The notes under the pieces were generated by a model. That model had not been told where the DNA came from, made no database searches, and was given only the letters and a program-made list of their open reading frames with translations. A DNA stretch of 64,000 bases from a virus. Positions 30,067 to 36,557 of the stretch are shown here, piece by piece. The stretch is taken from IMG/VR virus record IMGVR_UViG_3300002052_000002, positions 1 through 64,000 of that record; one strand, 5' to 3'. Position 1 is the first letter of the stretch. Every line of letters begins with the position of its first letter. The position numbers and the translations under genes are program-made.

Positions 30067-30234
30067 TCACTTCCTTTTATATCTTTTTCTGTTAGCTTCA
30101 GCTATAGCTAACTGTCTTGGAGTATGGAATCTTGTTGGGACATGCACACCTATCTCCAGCTCCTCTTGATGATACTGTTTGTGTGCTTCCCAATATCTTT
30201 TATCAACGCGTTTGCCACAAAGTGTGCATTTCAT
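30067..30234 (-). CDS. C2H2-like zinc-finger microprotein (55 aa)
   Basis: ATG 30234 follows GGGAGAAATAG. MKCTLCGKRVDKRYWEAHK followed by QYH is C-x2-C...H-x3-H, a classical C2H2 finger, then a basic tail (RQLAIAEANRKRYKRK). Likely DNA or RNA binding. ATGA overlap with the gene upstream. Confidence 0.7.
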   Translation of the reverse strand: MKCTLCGKRVDKRYWEAHKQYHQEELEIGVHVPTRFHTPRQLAIAEANRKRYKRK

Positions 30235-30500
30235 TCTATTTCTCCCATCTCTATCTTCTTCCAATGCTCGTAATATCCATGCCCGCAATAAGGACAATGG
30301 AATGTTTTGTTAAAGACTTCTTGCGGATTATTCTTCTCTTCATTAATCAAATCCGTATAGTTTCTTCTCTTCCCTAATACTTTGATTCCTTCTACGAATC
30401 CACATCCTACACATTGTATAGGATATCTAGGGTTTTTGTAACAAGCGATATAGGTAGGTCTTTTACACCAGCTTGGTTTTAATTGTTTTGTTAGTGCCAT
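30231..30500 (-). CDS. Zinc-ribbon protein (89 aa)
   Basis: CVGCGFVEG near residue 30 and CPYCGHGYYEHW near 70 form a ribbon; the rest is basic. Overlaps the GIY-YIG gene by 38 bases, so probably coexpressed. Confidence 0.65.
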   Translation of the reverse strand: MALTKQLKPSWCKRPTYIACYKNPRYPIQCVGCGFVEGIKVLGKRRNYTDLINEEKNNPQEVFNKTFHCPYCGHGYYEHWKKIEMGEIE

Positions 30501-30783
30501 CTTGTTCTCTCCTTTTGCATATTGGACAGTATTTCCTTGCGTTCTTCTTATTCTTTATTAATCTTTCATATTGTTTACTCCCCTTCCATAAGCCAAATAC
30601 CACAAACGGTATTCGCTTCTTATAGTATGCTTCTATATATTTCACTCCACTCTTACCAGTAGCGTGGAGTTGTAACCTCTTGTAAAGATTGAGTTTCTTG
30701 CATGAACCGATGTAATGTTGGGCAGGTCTGGTGGGATTTAACGGTGAGATAAAATGAAGCCCATAGACGATTTCAGTTTGCAT
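30463..30783 (-). CDS. GIY-YIG family nuclease (106 aa)
   Basis: VYGLHFISPLNP and AQHYIGSCK carry the G-L-H / Y-I-G core, then LYKRLQLHATGKSGVKYI supplies the conserved Arg and His. WKGSKQYERLIKNKKNARKYCPIC matches the helix and R-x-C-P-x-C end typical of small free-standing phage and plasmid GIY-YIG proteins. Such proteins nick DNA in repair, restriction or homing. A Glu in the QYERLIK helix fits the metal ligand. No intron or split gene is seen beside it. Confidence 0.8.
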   Translation of the reverse strand: MQTEIVYGLHFISPLNPTRPAQHYIGSCKKLNLYKRLQLHATGKSGVKYIEAYYKKRIPFVVFGLWKGSKQYERLIKNKKNARKYCPICKRREQDGTNKTIKTKLV

Positions 30784-31199
30784 TGTGCTTCCCTATAATG
30801 TAAACGAATCATAGAATATTGATTTGGTTGAAAGTTTGCACATAGTAATCCTGCTTGTTTATATGTATTACATTGTTGACAAGCATTGGATTCAATACTA
30901 AAGTTCGCACAAGTATTCTTTAAAGGCTTCAATGCTACGAAGCCTCTCTTTACGTAGAAATCGTATTTATGATGGGCACAGTCTAATTTTGGAGTCCTAT
31001 GTAGTTCCTTATTACAATAGGATACCGCGGCCTCTAACAATGCAGTTCCATATCCTTTCTCTCTATATGCTTCTTTTATATAAAAGCCCGCAATATATCC
31101 CGTCTCATCTACCTCTAGTTCTCCAATAGATTCTTCTCCTGAAAGGAGTTCTATCTTTTCCCAGCTACCGAAGGCACGTCTTACTATCTCCATCTTCAT
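30738..31199 (-). CDS. GNAT acetyltransferase with Cys-rich tail (153 aa)
   Basis: FYIKEAYREKGYGTALLEA is a clear GNAT acyl-CoA motif (R-x-K-G-x-G) at residues about 38-56. The tail after residue 100 has a cluster (CANF, CQQCNTYK, LCANF) not found in ordinary GNATs and possibly metal-binding. The acceptor is unknown. Confidence 0.8.
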   Translation of the reverse strand: MKMEIVRRAFGSWEKIELLSGEESIGELEVDETGYIAGFYIKEAYREKGYGTALLEAAVSYCNKELHRTPKLDCAHHKYDFYVKRGFVALKPLKNTCANFSIESNACQQCNTYKQAGLLCANFQPNQYSMIRLHYREAQCKLKSSMGFILSHR

Positions 31200-31387
31200 T
31201 GGGATTCCCCTTTCTCTATTGCTCCGATTCCTAAGAATGCACGAAGCCTTCCAAGTAATCCAATGTTAGGTTCTTCCCTATCTTTCTCCTCATTATAGAG
31301 CCTTTGCGCTCTCTTCCTTGTAAGGTCAAACTTATGATAGACGGAAGTCCCTCTTAATCTCTTGTTTAAGTTGGCGAAAGGTTGCAT
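31196..31387 (-). CDS. Basic hypothetical protein (63 aa)
   Basis: MQPFANLNKRLRGTSVYHK then KRAQRLYNEEKDREEPN and a short hydrophobic helix (IGLLGRLRAFLGIGAI). ATGA overlap with the GNAT gene. Unknown. Confidence 0.6.
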   Translation of the reverse strand: MQPFANLNKRLRGTSVYHKFDLTRKRAQRLYNEEKDREEPNIGLLGRLRAFLGIGAIEKGESQ

Positions 31388-31388
31388 C

Positions 31389-31547
31389 CTATTTCTCCTT
31401 CCTTAATACTTTGATAGTACTCTTCGCGGCTTTATCCCATTTACGTCTGGTCTTTTCTGATGCATATTTAAAAGTCTTTCCCTTTTCGAGTAGTTCCTTT
31501 ACTTCTTCCTCACTCTTCGCTTCGAGTATCTGATTCCTTAGCGACAT
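31389..31547 (-). CDS. Helical basic microprotein (52 aa)
   Basis: GGAGG before ATG 31547. Two helices (ILEAKSEEEVKELLEKGK and TRRKWDKAAKSTIKVL) joined by TFKYAS, a layout common in small phage DNA-binding proteins; not identified further. Confidence 0.6.
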   Translation of the reverse strand: MSLRNQILEAKSEEEVKELLEKGKTFKYASEKTRRKWDKAAKSTIKVLRKEK

Positions 31548-31559
31548 AAAGCACCTCCT

Positions 31560-31742
31560 TTATGTAACTGCGAATATGGGATAAATACCCAGCTCTCCCC
31601 TATCAATGGCATTCAATGTTTCTTCTGAGCAGAGCTCATTCAAATATTCTATGATGACACGCCACGCTATTCGCTTTGCTTCCCTTATTGAACGCCGCTC
31701 TGCTGGGTTATAACTGATTGTTCCATTAGAATTCCATCTCAT
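31560..31742 (-). CDS. Hypothetical protein (60 aa)
   Basis: MRWNSNGTISYNPAERRS then a helix EAKRIAWRVIIEYLNEL. No ribosome site is outstanding, but coding fits the tight packing here. Unknown. Confidence 0.55.
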   Translation of the reverse strand: MRWNSNGTISYNPAERRSIREAKRIAWRVIIEYLNELCSEETLNAIDRGELGIYPIFAVT

Positions 31743-31745
31743 GGC

Positions 31746-32012
31746 TTACTTCCTTTCTTCTGGATGACCACAAAATATACAATGGTCATAGTCTTCATCG
31801 ACGTATACACAGTGGTCAATAGGAGAATTAGGGCATTCCCATCCATCTTCTAAACTGAATGAGACTGTGCTGACCTCCTCTATATCTGTGCACTGACGGA
31901 TGATTTCTTTGCCCAATTTCTTCAAGGCACTTTCCTTCCTTGCTTCAGCGTCATCGATTAATAGTTGCATAGCCTTGATATTAGCAACTAATCCCATGAA
32001 TCCTTCGAGCAT
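31746..32012 (-). CDS. Hypothetical protein with C-terminal Cys/His knuckle (88 aa)
   Basis: N-terminal helix (ANIKAMQLLIDDAEARKESAL), then beta region and DHCVYVDEDYDHCIFCGHPEE, an acidic Cys/His cluster. An internal ATG (MGLVANI) is an alternative start. Unknown. Confidence 0.6.
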   Translation of the reverse strand: MLEGFMGLVANIKAMQLLIDDAEARKESALKKLGKEIIRQCTDIEEVSTVSFSLEDGWECPNSPIDHCVYVDEDYDHCIFCGHPEERK

Positions 32013-32023
32013 ATCTTAACCTC

Positions 32024-32203
32024 CTATACCATCTCAGGGTGTGCCTTAGCTACCCTTTTAGATAGCTTCAGTCCTTCTTGCACTTCCTCTTTCTCTATAG
32101 GAATGTTATGTCCACACCCTGAGCAATGGAGATATGAACAGCAAGTGATTAACATTCCTTTACCACAGATAGGACAAGCTTTTGGTTCAATAAATGTATT
32201 CAT
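32024..32203 (-). CDS. Zinc-ribbon microprotein (59 aa)
   Basis: CPICGKGML near residue 10 and CSGCGHNIP near 27 with an extra CC between them. GGAG seven bases before ATG 32203. Overlaps the next gene by four bases. Confidence 0.65.
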   Translation of the reverse strand: MNTFIEPKACPICGKGMLITCCSYLHCSGCGHNIPIEKEEVQEGLKLSKRVAKAHPEMV

Positions 32204-32442
32204 GGTCGCACTCCCCTTTCTCTTTTATATCTCCCATTTTGCTTGACAAATATCTCTATTTGCCTTGGCTTCTTAACTATGGGAGTGGGATTGCATTTAA
32301 CATGGGCGAGCTTATAGGAAGTGGTATGATGACCCAAGACTTTATACATAGTGGGATATAACTCTGGAGATTTTCTGCTAACTAACTGATTGCATATTTG
32401 ACAAATCCCTCTGTATCTATGCACAATATCTTTGAGCCTCAT
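32200..32442 (-). CDS. HNH-like small protein (80 aa)
   Basis: ATG 32442 follows GGGAGG. RGICQICNQLVSRKS, later GHHTTSYKLAHVKCNP, give C-x2-C...HH...H-x2-C, the metal-ligand frame of HNH-type folds, but the nuclease Asn/His line is not clear. It is the first gene past the ncRNA terminator, so it needs read-through or its own promoter. Confidence 0.55.
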   Translation of the reverse strand: MRLKDIVHRYRGICQICNQLVSRKSPELYPTMYKVLGHHTTSYKLAHVKCNPTPIVKKPRQIEIFVKQNGRYKRERGVRP

Positions 32443-32468
32443 ATAATCACCTCCCTTATGTGGTAAGT

Positions 32469-32512
32469 AGATAAAATAAAAGGGGAGCAAGGCCAAGAAC
32501 CTTACTCCCCTT
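32469..32512 (-). terminator. Strong intrinsic terminator of the ncRNA region
   Basis: AGGGGAGCAAGG (32481-32492) and CCTTACTCCCCT (32500-32511) form a 12-base stem (one wobble) around a 7-base loop, followed on the - strand by TTTATTTTATCT. A textbook terminator for transcripts coming from the right. Confidence 0.9.
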
Positions 32513-33549
32513 TCTGATGTTATTCCTTTTTAGTTTCTCTTCGGCATTGGAACAACTACTATATTGAAGCACTCAGTTTCATGTTATCGTGTTGAACTGA
32601 GTGGGTAAACCATCACTCTCTATTGACTTAGAAGCTTCCGCTTCTCTCTCTGCATTTTAGTTGACGGCTTTCCACTTTAGTCCGCCTGATTACCAGATTA
32701 GGATGAACGCTTGTATTAACTCCCATATCATCCTTACTTGGAGCATATAATCTATGTAGGCTTTTATTCCTTGCCATAGATAGCAGGTAATATTTCAGCT
32801 CTCCTTGGTTTATCTCCGAACGTAACCAACTTGGTTACTTGACTGTTTCCCTCTCTCCGCTTACTCAAGTGTATAAGCAGAATTCACGGCTTATTTCTTG
32901 CCTTAATCTGTAGCTTAGATAGGCAAGCTACTTTAGGCAATAACACCGTGAGAGAGTAAACCCAAGAGCTTTCTCCGTTACCACGGCTTCGGTATACCCC
33001 GCAGGATAACCAGCGTTTTTGTTGACGGGGAACTCGCATCCATAAGGCGTTGCCTTTATCCGCTGTTACAAGCTGGCATCACCAGTCCATCTGTGCAACT
33101 GGCTTGCTACTTGTTAAGAATCGCTATGTTACAGTAAGGTATCCGCTTAGGGTATATATCCGACCACCTTTCGTATGGCTCCACCCATCATCTTCTAACC
33201 CTCACATAGCTAATAGTTGTCACCAAGCTAATGAAACTTGATGGAAAGTTTAAAGGAGTTTAACCATTTTTCGTTGACTATCGCATCCCTTGTGTGAGAT
33301 ACCAGTTAAGGGATGTCCAAGTTATCCACTCCTCAAGGCAGGCATATAATATTTGAGTCCTCTAAGGTTCGCATTTATCCGAAAGTTAATTGGCATTATG
33401 ACGAATAAATCATTTGAACCGCTCTACCCTTATATGCCACATATATTCAGGCACTTTCAAGCCTTGGCTATATGCAAGCCATATATGATGTTATCTCTAT
33501 GCTTATATTAGCCATAGAGAATTGCATCCATACCATAGAATAGAGTAGG
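32469..33549 (-). ncRNA. Candidate large structured non-coding RNA (about 1.05 kb)
   Basis: No coding frame with a ribosome site exists here on the - strand, although every neighbour is packed gene to gene. Perfect stems include CACTCAGTT/AACTGAGTG (32570-32603), AGAAGC/GCTTCT with a GGAA tetraloop on the - strand (32630-32645), GTAACC/GGTTAC (32822-32838), CATCCCTT/AAGGGATG (33284-33315) and TCTCTATG/CATAGAGA (33494-33520). A three-way junction spans 32851-32956: CTCTCTC/GAGAGAG encloses GCTTA/TAAGC and a nested helix CACGG/CCGTG, TTGCCT/AGGCAA, GTAGCTT/AAGCTAC. The - strand terminator closes the region. Phage-borne RNAs of this size exist (GOLLD, ROOL), but I cannot assign the class by eye. 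Its 5' end is probably near the stop codon at 33550; no clear promoter was seen. Confidence 0.75.
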
Positions 33550-33801
33550 TCAGTCTATAAATTGTTTCATATCACCAGCTTTGCGAAGAATAATAGTGGG
33601 AATAAACTTCTTCTTAGCTATTCCCCTTGCATTCTTATTGAATATCTTAATCTTCGCTCTGCCCTTTACCATCAAAGCACCCTCATTACATTTGCCATAC
33701 CGAACTCTATGGCGTATAATATCCCAGTTGGTATGACCCTTAAGGTGTCGCTTTATATGTCCGTAAGCGTGGCGTCTATGATAGCATTTAATTCCTATCA
33801 T
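33550..33801 (-). CDS. Basic hypothetical protein (83 aa)
   Basis: GGAG before ATG 33801. Rich in His, Arg and Lys (RRHAYGHIKRHLKGH, KGRAKIKIFNKNARG), so RNA or DNA binding is likely. It lies directly upstream of the structured-RNA region and could be part of the same transcript, perhaps a partner for it. Confidence 0.6.
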   Translation of the reverse strand: MIGIKCYHRRHAYGHIKRHLKGHTNWDIIRHRVRYGKCNEGALMVKGRAKIKIFNKNARGIAKKKFIPTIILRKAGDMKQFID

Positions 33802-33988
33802 CTTTAAGCTCCACAAAGAGCAGAGTCTTAAGCATCTCCATCACTTCCCAATATGCGGAAGCCTTACCCTCAAAGTAAGCCTTAAGTTGCTTACTATTTC
33901 TCTTCTCTTCTGCTTCTTCCACAATGGTCTGTGCTGTATGATGCTTAGACGCTAAACTCTCCAGTATTCTTTCGATAGCCTTTCTCAT
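33788..33988 (-). CDS. Helical protein (66 aa)
   Basis: Nearly all helix (AIERILESLASKHHTAQTI, YWEVMEMLKTLLF). Overlaps both neighbours by 4-14 bases. Unknown. Confidence 0.65.
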   Translation of the reverse strand: MRKAIERILESLASKHHTAQTIVEEAEEKRNSKQLKAYFEGKASAYWEVMEMLKTLLFVELKDDRN

Positions 33989-34164
33989 ATGCCACGCTCC
34001 TTTCTGCTACCAATATTCCTGCGTTTTATTTCAGCAGGATAATAGCACTTAAAGTCCTGCGTGGCATTAGGCTTCTTATGGAGCAGATTCATTTTGAGCC
34101 TGTCGCCGCAGGATTGACAGCATTTAGTCGGATGTAAGTCCGTGTTTTTATAAGGCTTCTTCAT
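33985..34164 (-). CDS. Zinc-knuckle protein (59 aa)
   Basis: Starts MKKPYKNTDLHP at ATG 34164 (GGGGAAAG upstream). CCQSCGDRL near residue 16 and a later Cys; basic. Overlaps the membrane microprotein by 17 bases out of frame. Confidence 0.6.
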   Translation of the reverse strand: MKKPYKNTDLHPTKCCQSCGDRLKMNLLHKKPNATQDFKCYYPAEIKRRNIGSRKERGI

Positions 34165-34291
34165 CGACTTTCCCCTTTCTATCTCCTTTAATCGTTCCAT
34201 ACACTATTAAGTATGCTAATACACACAAGCAAGGAAACCACAAAGGAGATGTGAAGAATAGAATTGTCAGCATAAATGCATATGCTTCCAT
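34148..34291 (-). CDS. Membrane microprotein (47 aa)
   Basis: AAGGAG six bases before ATG 34291. Residues about 5-32 (FMLTILFFTSPLWFPCLCV) are one or two membrane spans, then a charged tail (GDRKGKVDEEAL). Stem-loop elements 7 and 8 lie in its leader. Confidence 0.6.
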   Translation of the reverse strand: MEAYAFMLTILFFTSPLWFPCLCVLAYLIVYGTIKGDRKGKVDEEAL

Positions 34292-34373
34292 ATTATTCTC
34301 CTTCCCGACTAACCTACTCTATTCAATTTTCAAAGAACGGGGACTCATCAGTGTAGCTATGAGCTACATATAG

Positions 34374-34444
34374 GGGAGCATCAGATTGATTTGGGTTTGC
34401 ATTCACGCAGTTTAGTTGCGGAAATCAACCTTCAACTGCTCCCT
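34374..34444 (-). repeat. Stem-loop element 7 (extended)
   Basis: AGATTGATTT (34383-34392) with AAATCAACCT (34422-34431), wrapped by a further stem GGGAGCA/TGCTCCC. The - strand loop starts CCGCAACTAAAC and holds a hairpin CGCA/TGCG. It is the largest member of the family. Confidence 0.75.
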
Positions 34445-34463
34445 CTATTTCGTCCTTCTATGC

Positions 34464-34508
34464 AGGTTGGAATTGTCCGTATAAGGGTTTAATTGCTGTA
34501 TCCAACCT
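34464..34508 (-). repeat. Stem-loop element 8
   Basis: AGGTTGGA (34464-34471) with TCCAACCT (34501-34508). Loop TACAGCAATTAAACCC then ACGGACAAT, the same subtype as element 6. It begins 11 bases after the stop codon at 34519. Confidence 0.8.
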
Positions 34509-34518
34509 TCATATAGGA

Positions 34519-34692
34519 TTAATCGCCGATAGACACCTTCAACTCCTCTTCTAGTAGCGGCTTCAATTCCGCCCTATCCTGTGCATTGAACCCCTTGATT
34601 TCACGAGCGAATTCGCCAACAGACTGGTTATGGAGTTTACCAAAGAATCGGCTACAAGCAGCAGCAAAACTAATCTTCTCTCCGTCTGCCAT
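34519..34692 (-). CDS. Hypothetical protein (57 aa)
   Basis: ATG 34692 follows GGGGTGAC. MADGEKISFAAACSRFFGK then a helix FNAQDRAELKPLLEEEL. A similar small helical protein (with the sequence style D-x-x-E-L-x-x-x-L-E-E-E) is frequent in phages without assigned role. Confidence 0.6.
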   Translation of the reverse strand: MADGEKISFAAACSRFFGKLHNQSVGEFAREIKGFNAQDRAELKPLLEEELKVSIGD

Positions 34693-34781
34693 TCTTGTCA
34701 CCCCTTTCTTATTTGGATTTAAAAGAACAATATAGATAAGGGATAAGGGAAGGATAGAAGATGGGAAGTAATCAAGACCAT

Positions 34782-35054
34782 TTAGTAGCGGTATCTAAAC
34801 GCCCTTAGAACCGCCCAGAGCTTTTTCAGTTCGAGCTTATTTAGCATGGCTACATCCCATGAGAAGTGAATAGGGTAGCCATTAAGGGTATACATCGAAT
34901 CGACAGGAACCAACTCTTCTATGACCTTTGGCATTGACTCTTTACCTTTCTTTTTTTGCCAATATATGTCATGAAGAATGGAAGATGTACATCGGTATCT
35001 ATTGACCAACTTCTCATCCAACTCAATCGGCATATTGTTGACAACGATTACCAT
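34782..35054 (-). CDS. Hypothetical protein (90 aa)
   Basis: GGGGA before ATG 35054. Strand-rich start (MVIVVNNMPIELDE), a basic middle (YWQKKKGKE) and helix MLNKLELKKLWAVLR. First gene downstream of the terminator at 35163-35211, so it begins a transcription unit. Unknown. Confidence 0.6.
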   Translation of the reverse strand: MVIVVNNMPIELDEKLVNRYRCTSSILHDIYWQKKKGKESMPKVIEELVPVDSMYTLNGYPIHFSWDVAMLNKLELKKLWAVLRAFRYRY

Positions 35055-35162
35055 AGCGTATTCCCCTTTCTGCAGTAAAGGGAACTGCGACTTCCCTTTC
35101 CTTCTTCCTTTCCCTTTCCCTTATTCTATTTTCAAAGAGCTGTAAAGTGGTGTCAAATAGGC

Positions 35163-35211
35163 ATAAAAAAAGCCCATATAGACGACCATTATAGTCAATC
35201 CATATGGGCTT
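35163..35211 (-). terminator. Strong intrinsic terminator
   Basis: AAGCCCATAT (35170-35179) with ATATGGGCTT (35202-35211), followed by TTTTTTTATG on the - strand. It ends the transcript of the 35340-35708 gene. Confidence 0.9.
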
Positions 35212-35343
35212 ATATATGCTGTTATAAGCAGGAATCTGATTGACAGATTATATCGTTATATCGCTCGGCTTATAAGACGGTCTATATAGGCAACAAAAGG
35301 TCGCTTAGATGATGTAATCTACAAACAACTTGGTGCAGATTAC
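35212..35343 (-). other. Structured 3' region after the 35340-35708 gene
   Basis: GTAATCT (35314-35320) pairs with AGATTAC (35337-35343), which includes the stop codon, and GCTTATAACAGCATATATAAGC folds just before the terminator. The roughly 130-base stretch has no gene and could be a 3'-derived small RNA. Confidence 0.4.
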
Positions 35344-35708
35344 AAATCAAGCAATTCGGCCAGCAAGGTCATGTTCTTCTTCGTGGACTCCTTGACCTTA
35401 TGCTCAACGGTCTTGACGAAAGATAGGCTAAATCCGCCCTTCACAGGCTTGCCGTATATCTTTCCTTCCCGAATGAGTTTCTGGCTTTCATCGATAGGGT
35501 CATAACCCAGCTCTCGAAGAGTGTCATTTAGCGACTTCATCTTCTGGTCGCCAATGACTGGCTTGAAATAGACGGTATGGCAAGAATAGACGACTCTAGG
35601 CTTGCCATCATTCCCTAACTTAGGTGTGCCATCTTCGTTCTTTAGTGGCACTCCCCTTTCAGCGGCTTTGATATAAGCACTGATAACTGCTTCTGCAGTA
35701 GGCTTCAT
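35340..35708 (-). CDS. Hypothetical protein at the head of the - arm (122 aa)
   Basis: Lysine- and Asp-rich protein (LKNEDGTPKLGNDGKP) with strands around YSCHTVYFKPV and helices at both ends. It has a short own transcript ending at the terminator, which suggests strong early expression. Ribosome site AAAGGAG before ATG 35708. No family recognised. Confidence 0.7.
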   Translation of the reverse strand: MKPTAEAVISAYIKAAERGVPLKNEDGTPKLGNDGKPRVVYSCHTVYFKPVIGDQKMKSLNDTLRELGYDPIDESQKLIREGKIYGKPVKGGFSLSFVKTVEHKVKESTKKNMTLLAELLDL

Positions 35709-35857
35709 AGTGTTCTCCTTTCCACTCCATCTGGAGTGCGATAATGAGGGTTTAGTAGCACATAGATAGCCTATACAGACCGCCTAACAAGCCGAACGAT
35801 ATGTAGTTTAGAAAGAGCGTCATCGTTGCATCCGTTTGCACCGATGATTCAGTCGGC

Positions 35858-36064
35858 CTAACCGACTTTCGACCCCAACTTAACACGATTTTGGTTATCC
35901 ACATCGGTCGGATGGGCAAAAACTCCAATGATTTTCGATACTTCCGAATCCAAATCCACAAATTTCGATATTTCAATCGGAGAAGTGCCACCTAACCAAG
36001 GTTGTGATGAACCACATACCCCCCCACCATGCCTAAACAATCCCTTACACCGACTCCGTTTCAT
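35858..36064 (-). CDS. Possible hypothetical protein (68 aa)
   Basis: GAGG lies seven bases before ATG 36064 (MKRSRCKGLFRHGGG). The frame ends in SKVG at 35858. Composition is unremarkable and two other frames overlap it, so I hold it as possible only. Confidence 0.3.
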   Translation of the reverse strand: MKRSRCKGLFRHGGGVCGSSQPWLGGTSPIEISKFVDLDSEVSKIIGVFAHPTDVDNQNRVKLGSKVG

Positions 36065-36186
36065 ATAAAAACCTCGATATATAACATAGAATGCTTATCT
36101 GGACTGGAAAACCCATAAACTTGCCGGAAATTACAACATTTCTTACATAGATAAAGGTATATATCTTATAGAAGCCAATAACTTGG

Positions 36187-36252
36187 TTATATATTATTTG
36201 GAAAATGCGCATTGGCGCAATTAATTTGGGCCCCATTGACAATTTGTACCAT
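36187..36252 (-). CDS. Possible 21-residue leader peptide
   Basis: AAGGAGGTGAT, a near-complete match to the anti-Shine-Dalgarno sequence, sits just before ATG 36252, giving MVQIVNGAQINCANAHF and four more residues. An alternative ATG at 36257 gives a 70-codon frame to 36045 but with spacing too short. The GGGCCC repeat arm falls inside the peptide gene, hinting at control by structure. Confidence 0.35.
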   Translation of the reverse strand: MVQIVNGAQINCANAHFPNNI

Positions 36253-36294
36253 CCCATCACCTCCTTGAGCGGGAAATCCTCCTTTATGGGGCCC
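36228..36294. repeat. Inverted repeat GGGCCCCAT / ATGGGGCCC
   Basis: GGGCCCCAT (36228-36236) and ATGGGGCCC (36286-36294) are perfect inverted arms 49 bases apart, with TTT/AAA extensions. G+C-rich blocks are rare in this genome, so chance is unlikely. It lies immediately before the first + strand gene and over the strong - strand ribosome site. Confidence 0.6.
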
Positions 36295-36305
36295 TAAATT
36301 TAAAT

Positions 36306-36557
36306 ATGAAGAGTATAAAGGGTATAGTTACTAGAGAAAGATGTCATCTGTGTAATAAGATAAACTCTGTTGGGTTTTGGGTTCCTAATAAGGTATGGAA
36401 GGCTGTTGTACCCAAGAACCTACAAGAATCTGTATTATGCATAGCCTGTTTTACCGACTTTGCGGATGAAAGACTTATAGAATGGGATGAGGAAATAGCA
36501 TTCTTTCCTGTCAGTCTAATCAATCATCTTAGATTTATAGAGGTTATAGATAAATGA
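36306..36557 (+). CDS. First gene of the + arm, zinc-ribbon protein (83 aa)
   Basis: CHLCNKINSVGFW near residue 13 and CIACFTDF near 45 form a ribbon; the tail is mixed. ATG 36306 has no ribosome site within its leader (TAAATTTAAAT), so it may be leaderless or start elsewhere. No alternative start codon with a site was found. Confidence 0.6.
   Translation: MKSIKGIVTRERCHLCNKINSVGFWVPNKVWKAVVPKNLQESVLCIACFTDFADERLIEWDEEIAFFPVSLINHLRFIEVIDK

Larger units (their letters stand above)
35709..36305. promoter_or_regulatory. Divergent control region between the two arms
   Basis: All genes point away from here, so it must hold promoters for both arms, but I could not place convincing -35/-10 pairs (TTGACA at 36236 has no good partner). 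Contents: a GTCGG/CCGAC hairpin near 35850, a possible 68-codon frame at 35858-36064 and the inverted repeat at 36228-36294. A strong - strand ribosome site, AAGGAGGTGAT, lies at about 36255-36265. A replication origin is possible but unsupported. Confidence 0.55.

Noticed and set aside
32469-33549. Protein-coding frames (for example a 63-codon + strand frame at 33050-33241)
   Set aside because: They lie on the strand opposite to all neighbours, have no ribosome site and cut across stable stems.
32469-33549. Firm naming as GOLLD or ROOL
   Set aside because: I cannot recall or test the consensus precisely; size and setting fit but sequence identity is unproven.
19082-34508. Stem-loops as preQ1 riboswitches, hammerhead ribozymes or rho-independent terminators
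   Set aside because: No matching core (no CUGAUGA/GAAA pair, no preQ1 loop) and no T-run after the stems.
35752-35991. 79-codon - strand frame
   Set aside because: Needs a GTG with no ribosome site and overlaps a better-supported frame.
36045-36257. 71-codon - strand frame over the inverted repeat
   Set aside because: Its ATG is only two bases from the strong ribosome site, too close; the 21-codon frame at 36252 is better placed, and neither is certain.
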